From contig JANSXH010000017.1 in the NCBI GenBank assembly GCA_024743055.1, forward strand, positions 1 to 64,000: a stretch of DNA of 64,000 bases, given 5' to 3'. Within the stretch, counting starts at the first letter, position 1. The number at the start of each line of letters is the position of its first letter. The DNA comes from Pseudomonadota bacterium. Lineage in GTDB: Bacteria; Pseudomonadota; Alphaproteobacteria; Sneathiellales; Sneathiellaceae. Made by a program: the position numbers and the translations under genes. Under the pieces are notes generated by a model that was not told the DNA's origin, searched no databases, and saw only the letters and a list, made by a program, of their open reading frames with translations. This document shows, one piece after another, positions 57,253 through 64,000 of this stretch.

Positions 57253-58911
57253 TTATCCGACGGCAGAATTCTGCGGGTCGGGATTTGACAGATTGGCCTG
57301 AGCCGGTTTTCCCAGTCGATCTTGTAAAATAATTTCGCTGGCTTTCTCCCCGATCATAATAGCGGGAGCATTGGTGTTACCGGAGACAATCTCCGGCATA
57401 ATCGAACAGTCGGCAATACGGAGACCTTCAATGTCCCGTACCTTCAAACGCGGATCAACGACGGCGAGGGGATCGATTCCCATCTTACAGGTGCCCGTCG
57501 GGTGATAGATCGTTGTGGATGAATTTCGTGCCCAATCCAGAATTTCCTCGTCAGTGACTACATCAGGCCCAGGATTCCGCTCTCCGGAGATCTTGCTGGC
57601 AAGCGGCGGTTGCTCTGCGATGTTACGGGCAATTTTTATACCGTCGACAATCGTTCTGCAATCCGTTTCCGTCGCCAGATAGTTGGGATGGATCGCCGGA
57701 TAGTCCCGGGAGTTGCCGGATTTGAGAAGAATCTCCCCACGGCTTTCCGGGCGCAGCTGACAGACGGACATGGTAAAGGCCGAGAAGGGATGAACTCCTT
57801 CCCCCGGACTGTCCGCAGACCAGGGCTGAATGTGAAACTGGATATCCGGGACTTCAAGGTCCGGATGGGTTTTCAGGAACCCGGTCGCGAGGCTGGCGGC
57901 CATGGTCATCGGCCCGGCCCGGAACATCAGATATTTCAAAGCGATTCGCGCCTGGTTATAAAGGCTGCGCACTTCGTCATTTAACGTTGGCTCATTACAG
58001 TTATAGACCAGGCGTGCCTGCAGATGATCCTGAAGGTTCTTGCCGACACCCGGCGAATCGGACACAACTTCAATCCCGTTGTCCCGCAGATGAGTCGCAT
58101 CCCCGATCCCCGACAGCATCAGGAGTTGCGGGGAACCAATGGCGCCGGAAGAGAGAATCACCTCAGAGGAGGCATGGGCAATGACTTCCTTGCCCTGCTT
58201 GTTCTCAAACGCCACGCCGGTCGCCTTATTGCCGTCAAATACGACCCGCTTGGCATGGGCATGGGTGACAATCTGCAAATTCGGGCGGCTTCTTGCAGGG
58301 TTGAGATAGGCAACCGCGGCACTGCAGCGACGGCCATTGCGGGTCGTCAGCTGAAAATAGCCGACCCCTTCCTGCGTTGCGCCGTTATAGTCATCGTTAT
58401 AGGTATAGCCGGCAGTCTGCGCCGCCGCGACCCAGGCATCACAAATCGGGCGCTTGAGGCGCATGTTAGAGACATTAAGGGGACCACCAACCCCATGATA
58501 GTCGTCGGCACCGCGCTCCTGATTCTCTGAATTCTTGAAATGGGGCAGAACATCGTCCCAACTCCAGCCGGTATTTCCCATTTGCCGCCAGCGATCATAA
58601 TCCTGCGGTTGGCCGCGAACATAGAGCAATCCGTTCAAGGAAGAAGAGCCGCCAAGGACCTTTCCACGCGGCCAGCCGAGGCTTCTGCCGTTTAGTCCTG
58701 GATCCGGCTCTGTCTCATAACACCAATCCACATTCGGATTGTTCATTGTCTTGAAATAGCCAACAGGGATGTGAATCCAAGGGTTTAGGTCACGCCCGCC
58801 GGCTTCCAGAAGAATTACCTTGATGGAGGGATCGGCACTCAGGCGGTTTGCCAGAACACAGCCGGCAGACCCGGCGCCAACAACGACGTAATCGGCTTCC
58901 AACTTTTCCAT
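57253..58911 (-). CDS. iseJ: GMC-family flavoprotein, probable isethionate dehydrogenase
   Basis: A 552-residue choline-dehydrogenase-like flavoprotein. The FAD motif is VVVGAGSAGCVLANRLS with the acidic LLEAGG, GMC signature 1 is GKVLGGSSSLNGLLYVRG, signature 2 is SSGAIGSPQLLMLSGIG, and the C-terminal active site is YHPTGTCKMG and SGNTNAPAIMIGEKAS. Its place directly before xsc and divergent from an iseKLM-type TRAP set matches the known isethionate loci, in which IseJ oxidises isethionate to sulfoacetaldehyde. Family members also oxidise choline and other alcohols, so substrate is inferred from context. GGGAGGA lies upstream. Confidence 0.85.
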   Translation of the reverse strand: MEKLEADYVVVGAGSAGCVLANRLSADPSIKVILLEAGGRDLNPWIHIPVGYFKTMNNPNVDWCYETEPDPGLNGRSLGWPRGKVLGGSSSLNGLLYVRGQPQDYDRWRQMGNTGWSWDDVLPHFKNSENQERGADDYHGVGGPLNVSNMRLKRPICDAWVAAAQTAGYTYNDDYNGATQEGVGYFQLTTRNGRRCSAAVAYLNPARSRPNLQIVTHAHAKRVVFDGNKATGVAFENKQGKEVIAHASSEVILSSGAIGSPQLLMLSGIGDATHLRDNGIEVVSDSPGVGKNLQDHLQARLVYNCNEPTLNDEVRSLYNQARIALKYLMFRAGPMTMAASLATGFLKTHPDLEVPDIQFHIQPWSADSPGEGVHPFSAFTMSVCQLRPESRGEILLKSGNSRDYPAIHPNYLATETDCRTIVDGIKIARNIAEQPPLASKISGERNPGPDVVTDEEILDWARNSSTTIYHPTGTCKMGIDPLAVVDPRLKVRDIEGLRIADCSIMPEIVSGNTNAPAIMIGEKASEIILQDRLGKPAQANLSNPDPQNSAVG

Positions 58912-59008
58912 GGCTTCAGATTCCTCCCTGACGCAGTTAAATGAGCGATTGCGAGCTAATGAATTCGAATGTCTTACAGAGATTTCTAATAATTTCGCTT
59001 GCTTAATT

Positions 59009-59035
59009 TAGTATACTATGTTTTTTTGATACTAC
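59009..59035. promoter_or_regulatory. candidate IseR operator in the iseJ-iseK divergent region
   Basis: A perfect 10-base palindrome TAGTATACTA (59009-59018) is followed 16 bases later by a second ATACTA (59029-59034). IclR-family regulators bind short palindromes in divergent promoter regions, so this is a candidate site for the IclR protein at 62548. The region is very AT-rich and chance is possible. Confidence 0.35.
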
Positions 59036-59149
59036 AAGTCTCATTTTTGATGCTTACTGAAATATTCTTTATGGGGTCGAATATGAAGGTGAGGAGACGA
59101 ATGAACTTCAAATGGAATGGAAATTGATAACGTTCATTGGGAGGAAAGA

Positions 59150-60382
59150 ATGACACTATCAAGCAAGCTGAGCCGTATCTCACGGCGTGATCTCTTTAAA
59201 CTGACAAGCCAGTTCGGCATCAGTTCCACACTTATGGCGGCAGGCGGATTTGCCGGTCTGATGGGAACATCTTCTCTGGCGCAGGCTGTCGAATCAACTT
59301 ACGAAAAGCGTTATAAGAAAGAGCCAAAGCATACTTTAAAGTTTGGGGCTTCCGGTTTTAACGCCCGCAACCTGCTGATTGAGCGGGCAGGGTGTCTGGA
59401 ATTTGCCCGCGACCTTGAGGAAAGAACTGAAGGCGAAATCCGGGTCGAGTTTATCGGCGATAACCAGATTTGCGGACAGCTTTCCTGCGTTGAAAAAACA
59501 CAGTTGGGTATTGTTGACATCTATGCGGCGTCAACCCAGAACTCCGCTGGTGGCGCACCGTATCTGAATGTTCTTGATTATGCCTACATGTTCCCTGGAC
59601 GGGCGTCGCAGTATCACTTCCTGTACAGCCCAGAAAGTCAGAAGGTCCTGCGTGATCCTCTGGAAAAACGCCATGGTCTCAAGTTCCTGTTCTCACATTG
59701 CGAACTTCGCGGCATTCAGCTCGGCCTGAAATGGCAGGACCAGCCGACAGTGACCAAGCTGGAAACCCTGTTCGGCACGAAAAACCGTGTGACGGGAACC
59801 CAACTGGGTCGTATCGCCATGCAGCTGCTGAACCTCAACCCGGTTCCGGTTGCCTGGGAAGAAACTCTGGACGGATTGAAGCAGGGCCTGATTGATGGGG
59901 CAGAGACATGGGCGTCGGCAGTGGCTTACGCTAATATGTCACCGGTTGTTTCCCAGTCTGTTGACCTGAAATTCTTCTGCGGCACGGAGCACACCTCCAT
60001 GTCTGCCAAGGTCTTTGATGCCATGGAGCCGCATCTGCAGGATGCAATCATGGAATCAGCCTATCTTGCTCAGGTTCATGTCCAGGCGGCCAACGAGGCT
60101 GCACTGGTCAAGACTGTTGGGTTCTCTGATCCGCAGCTGCCGGACACTTTGTTTGTTGAAAATGATGTGCGTCCTGCCTTCCTGCCAGAAGATCAGATCA
60201 AAATGGCAGAGGAAATGTGCTCACCAGAGTATAATCCTGAGCCATGGGCCGAATGGCGTGAGCGGTTGAACGCCTGGTCTGGTGGTCTCGATACCTATCA
60301 GGAAATCGCCAATGTTGCCCGGCAGGTTCCGGCGGACATGCGTCCGGAAAATGTTGAGCCACGTCGTTGGTGGCGCTCCTAA
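59150..60382 (+). CDS. iseK: TRAP transporter substrate-binding protein (DctP family), probable isethionate binding
   Basis: A 410-residue periplasmic binding protein of a tripartite ATP-independent transporter. The signal region has the twin-arginine motif SRRDLFK (Arg12, Arg13) before a hydrophobic stretch ending in SLAQA, so export by Tat is likely. KHTLKFGASGFN starts the mature domain; VPVAWEETLDGLKQGLIDGA is the DctP signature with its ligand-binding region. The start at 59150 is fixed by a GGGAGGAAAGA ribosome site. It leads the iseKLM-iseR operon, and strong hairpins follow it. Confidence 0.87.
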   Translation: MTLSSKLSRISRRDLFKLTSQFGISSTLMAAGGFAGLMGTSSLAQAVESTYEKRYKKEPKHTLKFGASGFNARNLLIERAGCLEFARDLEERTEGEIRVEFIGDNQICGQLSCVEKTQLGIVDIYAASTQNSAGGAPYLNVLDYAYMFPGRASQYHFLYSPESQKVLRDPLEKRHGLKFLFSHCELRGIQLGLKWQDQPTVTKLETLFGTKNRVTGTQLGRIAMQLLNLNPVPVAWEETLDGLKQGLIDGAETWASAVAYANMSPVVSQSVDLKFFCGTEHTSMSAKVFDAMEPHLQDAIMESAYLAQVHVQAANEAALVKTVGFSDPQLPDTLFVENDVRPAFLPEDQIKMAEEMCSPEYNPEPWAEWRERLNAWSGGLDTYQEIANVARQVPADMRPENVEPRRWWRS

Positions 60383-60405
60383 AAGTCTGAGTTGAGTACC
60401 CTGCA

Positions 60406-60431
60406 ACGCGGCACATTGATTTGTGCCGCGT
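60406..60431 (+). terminator. first hairpin after iseK
   Basis: A perfect 10-bp stem (60406-60415 with 60422-60431), ACGCGGCACA pairing with TGTGCCGCGT around a 6-base loop. No T-run follows, so it more likely protects the iseK mRNA 3' end or acts as a partial terminator than fully stopping transcription. Confidence 0.75.
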
Positions 60432-60462
60432 ACTTCCGGAACAAAAAAATAAACCGGAAGTA
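60431..60462 (+). terminator. second hairpin between iseK and iseL
   Basis: A 9-bp stem TACTTCCGG (60431-60439) with CCGGAAGTA (60454-60462) around an A-rich loop, directly after the first hairpin. The two share one base, so they probably form alternative or stacked structures. Confidence 0.65.
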
Positions 60463-60492
60463 TCCTGACATATGCTCTGAGGGAGGAAGCAG

Positions 60493-61161
60493 ATGCAATC
60501 TTTGATATCTGAGGCTGGCGCACTCGCTGCCGCTCTATTTACATTTGATTCATGGGAGATTGGCAATGCGCTGAGGACAGACGGCGCTTGGCTCTTTGGC
60601 TTTTTTGCCACCGTGATTGGTGCTGGTATTGTTCTGGTAATTTACCGTTTTGTGCCGTTCATCGACAAACACCTGGAACGGACAATCATGGTTTGGTCCT
60701 ATCTGGTGATCTCCGCCATTATCTTTGTCGAGGTGTTCCGACGGTTTGTTCTGAATGAACAGGCGCCCTGGTCGACGACATTGCCGCCGTTCCTGTTTCT
60801 GATCATGACCTGGTTCGGCTGCGCCTATAATGTTCGCCTCCGGACCCATCTGTCATTCAGTGAGTTTAGAACCAACATGCCCCGCAAAGGGCAGATGGCG
60901 TGCCTCATCCTTGATGCCGTCCTTTGGCTTGCATTCTGTGAGATTGTTATTGTTACCGGCGCGCGGGTGACGGCGAACTCAGCGGCCAACTTCCAGATCC
61001 TGCTCGGGACGGACAATGTCATGCAATGGTGGTTCCTGATCACCGTGCCCATTGCCTTCTTGCTGATGGCTGCTCGGGTTCTGGAGAACCTGATCGAAGA
61101 TATTGGCAAATATCGTGACGGCAAACCGATCATCGAACAAGCCGTTATTGGAGGGGAGTAA
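60493..61161 (+). CDS. iseL: TRAP transporter small permease (DctQ family)
   Basis: A 222-residue inner-membrane protein with four to five predicted helices; the DctQ-like domain spans about residues 65-200, with EVFRRFVLNEQAPWSTTLPP and WFGCAYNVRLRTHLSFSEFR as recognisable blocks. A GGGAGGAAGC ribosome site lies upstream. It works with iseK and iseM to import the sulfonate using an ion gradient. It follows iseK after 110 bases and precedes iseM by five. Confidence 0.9.
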   Translation: MQSLISEAGALAAALFTFDSWEIGNALRTDGAWLFGFFATVIGAGIVLVIYRFVPFIDKHLERTIMVWSYLVISAIIFVEVFRRFVLNEQAPWSTTLPPFLFLIMTWFGCAYNVRLRTHLSFSEFRTNMPRKGQMACLILDAVLWLAFCEIVIVTGARVTANSAANFQILLGTDNVMQWWFLITVPIAFLLMAARVLENLIEDIGKYRDGKPIIEQAVIGGE

Positions 61162-61166
61162 TCGAT

Positions 61167-62531
61167 ATGACTGATGGAACTTGGATTACACTCATTTCAA
61201 TTGGTGTCACTATGCTCTTCATGTTGGGCGTTCCTGTCCTGTTGATCATCGGCTATTGGGTGATCGGCTGCAGTTTCGTTCTTGGCATGACCCTCGACAA
61301 TATTGGAACAGCTCTCTCGGACGTGTTTACGGACGGCTTTGCCCTGCTGGCGATGCCGCTCTTTATCCTGACGGGGGACCTGATCAACCGGTCGGGTATC
61401 GCACGAAGACTTTCTGATTTTGCCTACTCCTGTCTCGGGTGGATCAGAGGAGGCCTTGCTATGGCGGCCATTGGAGCATGTGGTCTCTTCGCTGCGATAT
61501 CCGGATCAAACTCGGCGACAACGGCCACTATCGGCTCCATGCTGCATCCGGAAATGGTCAAGGGTGGCTATGATGAACGTTTTTCAGCGGCAACAGCCGC
61601 CGCCGGCGGTACGGTCGGGATCATCATTCCGCCATCGATCATCTTTATCGTGTACGGGTTCTTGATGAACCTGCCGATATCGGATCTGTTCCTGGCCGGG
61701 ATTGTTCCGGGTGCCTTGATGGTGTTCGGCATGCAGTTCGTCTGCTGGATCGTTTGCCGGATGAACGGTTGGGGTCATCTCATTCCTCTGCAACTGACCC
61801 GGATGCTTAAAACCGGCTTTGGCGCCTGGCTTGGCTTTTTTGCCATCGGCCTGGTTCTGTGGGGGATCTATACCGGTAAATTCTCACCGACTGAAGCGGC
61901 CGGGGTGACCGTTGGCTTCTGTATCATCGTCGGTCTGATTTCCTTGCCCCTATACAAGTTGATGGGATCCAAGGATGCGGATCGCCCGCCATCTGAGAAA
62001 TCCTATACGGAAATGCTGGTGGTAGAAGGTTTCAAGATTACCGAGATCCCGGCGATCACCATGCGGTCCGCGCAGATTACCGGTATCCTGGCGCCGCTGA
62101 TTGCCATCTCTGTTGTCATGCAGCAGATCCTGTCGCTTCTGGGTGCTCAGCAGGTTATTGGAGAGTTTGTGACGGGGATGGGCGGATATCACGCGGTTCT
62201 CTTTACCGCGATGGCCATCGTCTTTGTCTCTGGTATGGTGCTTGAGAGTTTGCCGGTGACGATTATCCTGGCGCCGATCCTGGCTCCGATCGCTCATTCG
62301 GTTGGGGTTGATCCGATCCATTTCTCGGTGATTTTCCTGGTGGGAGCGTCTATTGGTTTTGTGACGCCGCCTTATGGGCTTAATCTTTATGTAGCCAGCG
62401 GTGTAACGGGTGTTCCCTATTTCAAACTTCTGCGCTATACGGTTCCATATCTCTTTTCGTTGATAGCGGTTTGGATCCTTGTATCTCTCGTACCTGAGCT
62501 GACAACCCTCCTGTTACCGAATCGAGGTTAA
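61167..62531 (+). CDS. iseM: TRAP transporter large permease (DctM family)
   Basis: A 454-residue permease with about 12 helices. DctM motifs include MPLFILTGDLINRSGIARRL, GCGLFAAISGSNSATTATIG (as ACGLFAAISGSNSATTATIGS), GGTVGIIIPPSIIFIVYG and FSPTEAAGVTVG. The DctQ gene lies five bases upstream. It forms the ion-coupled translocation path of the transporter. Confidence 0.94.
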   Translation: MTDGTWITLISIGVTMLFMLGVPVLLIIGYWVIGCSFVLGMTLDNIGTALSDVFTDGFALLAMPLFILTGDLINRSGIARRLSDFAYSCLGWIRGGLAMAAIGACGLFAAISGSNSATTATIGSMLHPEMVKGGYDERFSAATAAAGGTVGIIIPPSIIFIVYGFLMNLPISDLFLAGIVPGALMVFGMQFVCWIVCRMNGWGHLIPLQLTRMLKTGFGAWLGFFAIGLVLWGIYTGKFSPTEAAGVTVGFCIIVGLISLPLYKLMGSKDADRPPSEKSYTEMLVVEGFKITEIPAITMRSAQITGILAPLIAISVVMQQILSLLGAQQVIGEFVTGMGGYHAVLFTAMAIVFVSGMVLESLPVTIILAPILAPIAHSVGVDPIHFSVIFLVGASIGFVTPPYGLNLYVASGVTGVPYFKLLRYTVPYLFSLIAVWILVSLVPELTTLLLPNRG

Positions 62532-62547
62532 CCAGGAGGACAGGTAA

Positions 62548-63333
62548 GTGAATGTTGCGAAACCAGAGATAACCGAGTCATCACCGCCGAATTTGCGGCT
62601 GATGCTGATTATCGAAGAAGTAGCGAAAGTGGGCGTCCCCGTGACGCCCACTGAAGTCAACGCCAAGCTGGGGTTGCCGAAGCCCACAATCCATCGATTG
62701 TTTGCGACCCTTGAAAGCGAAGGCTTCTTGCAACGGGAAATCGATGGAAGATCCTACAGTGCCGGTCGTCGCCTCAGACGCATGTCGGTCAATGTATTGT
62801 CTTCCCTTCGCGTTCGAACGGCTCGGCTGGCCGTGCTAAATGCCCTGGCAGAGGAAATCGGGGAAACCTGCAACCTCGCTATACCGGATCGGGATGCCAT
62901 GGTGTATCTGGACAGGGTCGAAACCAAATGGCCGCTTCGGATCCAGCTGCCGGTGGGGACCCAGGTGCCGTTTTACTGCACGGCTGCCGGAAAGATGTAT
63001 CTGTCTACTTTGAACGCCGCCCATCTGGATACATATCTCAATGCCATTGACCTGAAGCCGCAGGCGCCTAAGACCATAACGGACAAGCAGAAGCTTCACG
63101 ACGAAATAGCTCAAACGAGAGAACAGGGCTATAGCCGGGATGATGAAGAGTTTATGGAAGGGATGATTGCCCTGGCCGTTGCACTCAATGACGATCAGGG
63201 TCGACTGGTCTCAACACTATCCTTTCATGCTCCAAATCAAAGGCTTTCTCTCAAAGAAGGCCTTACTTTTTTGCCGTCATTGCGAAAAGCCGCAGCGGAG
63301 CTGTCGAAACTTGTGATTGAGGACTATCGCTAG
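62548..63333 (+). CDS. iseR: IclR-family regulator of the sulfonate locus
   Basis: A 261-residue regulator. The N-terminal winged helix (about residues 10-75) has VTPTEVNAKLGLPKPTIHRL; the IclR effector domain follows, with VYLDRVETKWPLRIQLPVGT and the core FYCTAAGKMYLS. IclR proteins are the known regulators (IseR) in some isethionate loci. The GTG start has an AGGACAGGTAA ribosome site and lies 16 bases after iseM, so it is co-transcribed with the transporter and can autoregulate it. The symbol is assigned by context. Confidence 0.85.
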   Translation: MNVAKPEITESSPPNLRLMLIIEEVAKVGVPVTPTEVNAKLGLPKPTIHRLFATLESEGFLQREIDGRSYSAGRRLRRMSVNVLSSLRVRTARLAVLNALAEEIGETCNLAIPDRDAMVYLDRVETKWPLRIQLPVGTQVPFYCTAAGKMYLSTLNAAHLDTYLNAIDLKPQAPKTITDKQKLHDEIAQTREQGYSRDDEEFMEGMIALAVALNDDQGRLVSTLSFHAPNQRLSLKEGLTFLPSLRKAAAELSKLVIEDYR

Positions 63334-63389
63334 GCGAGATAGGCCTGGTTGTTTCCAGTTTGACAGATTGATCTTCAATTCATACGCTC

Positions 63390-64000
63390 TTGCGCAATTA
63401 TAATGAGGCGGAGGGCGCAGAAATAACCGACCATCATCCTTCCGGTTGGCCAAGAAATCGATCTGATCTTGATCACCCGCCGGCAGAGACCCGGGATGAT
63501 CCTTTAGCAGGGATTGAAACCGGGGCAGACTTCAAGCCATTTTCACAGCGCAATGATATGTTCATGCGGGCCTGGTGGGATGAGACGATCCATTCCAAGG
63601 ACACGGAGCAGTTCTTCGCCAGCTATCGCATGGATGCCTCTCCGCGGCGAGGGGAGGGCTTCAATCAGCGGGACTTCGCTTTGCGCAATGCATCCTGGAC
63701 TGTTGCCGATGAATATGCCGATCGCAGTCAGGCGCAGGGAAAACGAGAAGGCTTTTCTGCGCCTCTGAAGCCACGTATTGAGAAATATTCTGAGGCCGTT
63801 GAGTTCGACTCTGATGTCCAGGCGACGGCGGAGATCAAGAAAATCGCTAAGATGTTCGGGGCGGATCTGGTTGGGATCGCCAAATATGATCCGCGTTGGA
63901 CCTATTCCGATGTGGTCGATGTCCGCGATATGTCGACAAGGCCCAATGAAATGCCGGAGGTGATCACCCATGTCATCGTGCTTGGGCATGGTATGGATTA
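63390..64000 (+). CDS. reductive dehalogenase-like protein (N-terminal part)
   Basis: An open frame runs to the right edge of the window and is cut there. Recognisable blocks are MRAWWDETIHSKDTEQFFAS, MDASPRRGEGFNQRDFALRN, FGADLVGIAKYDPRWTYSDV and VITHVIVLGHGMDY. The order resembles the N-terminal half of cytosolic, aerobic-type reductive dehalogenases such as BhbA and NpRdhA, which reduce haloaromatics with cobalamin and iron-sulfur clusters. The C-terminal iron-sulfur Cys motifs lie beyond the window. No Tat signal is seen, as in that class. The start is uncertain: a TTG at 63390 gives the longest frame and has no good ribosome site; ATG at 63558 is the next ATG. Confidence 0.7.
   Translation, partial: MRNYNEAEGAEITDHHPSGWPRNRSDLDHPPAETRDDPLAGIETGADFKPFSQRNDMFMRAWWDETIHSKDTEQFFASYRMDASPRRGEGFNQRDFALRNASWTVADEYADRSQAQGKREGFSAPLKPRIEKYSEAVEFDSDVQATAEIKKIAKMFGADLVGIAKYDPRWTYSDVVDVRDMSTRPNEMPEVITHVIVLGHGMD

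Noticed and set aside
53597-63333. Taurine degradation as the role of the xsc locus
   Set aside because: No taurine:pyruvate transaminase (tpa), taurine dehydrogenase (tauXY) or TauR-type regulator is present, while a GMC dehydrogenase sits directly beside xsc.

Overview
This window is chromosomal DNA of an alphaproteobacterium. The evidence is a division/cell-envelope stretch in the order lpxC, bamD, recN, ligA, an RpoH-type sigma factor, DUF1127 proteins, and the general gene content. Base composition is close to balanced. A marine Sneathiella- or Rhodospirillales-like host is plausible, but that is an inference from gene content only. No tRNA, rRNA, CRISPR array, insertion sequence or phage gene was recognised.

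Layout. Bases 1-6047 hold the end of lpxC, an inverted XRE regulator, then bamD-recN-ligA. Bases 6053-15653 hold an aminopeptidase P, a small-protein region with two tandem-DUF1127 genes, prmA, a UvrD-type helicase and a ClC chloride channel. Bases 15792-33394 are a mosaic of housekeeping and accessory genes: hydroxypyruvate isomerase, gpt, nnrU, two LysR regulators, a Pit phosphate transporter with a PHO-box-like site, an M20 hydrolase, a MoxR/VWA pair, carbonic anhydrase, an MFS carrier and rpoH. Bases 33391-43321 hold a SRAP peptidase, ccdA, an ArsR regulator, a SleB-type wall hydrolase, a gamma-butyrobetaine hydroxylase, another 2OG-Fe oxygenase and a GlxA-type regulator.

Bases 43448-52025 form a surface-glycan locus made of two convergent operons. 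The plus-strand arm has a CmcI-family enzyme, a GT2 glycosyltransferase, a protein-kinase-like protein and a methyltransferase. The minus-strand arm is rfbF-rfbG-C-methyltransferase-RmlC-like epimerase-NAD reductase, which reads as a route to a CDP-activated, C-methylated 6-deoxyhexose.

Bases 53597-63333 form a sulfonate locus that best fits isethionate use. A three-gene TRAP transporter (iseKLM) with an IclR regulator (iseR) diverges from iseJ-xsc-pta, and a TauE-type permease follows. The predicted flow is uptake of isethionate, oxidation to sulfoacetaldehyde by the GMC flavoprotein, cleavage by Xsc to acetyl phosphate and sulfite, conversion to acetyl-CoA by Pta, and sulfite export. Strong hairpins after iseK and after xsc suggest tuned expression within the operons. 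The window ends inside a gene resembling the cytosolic, aerobic-type reductive dehalogenases.
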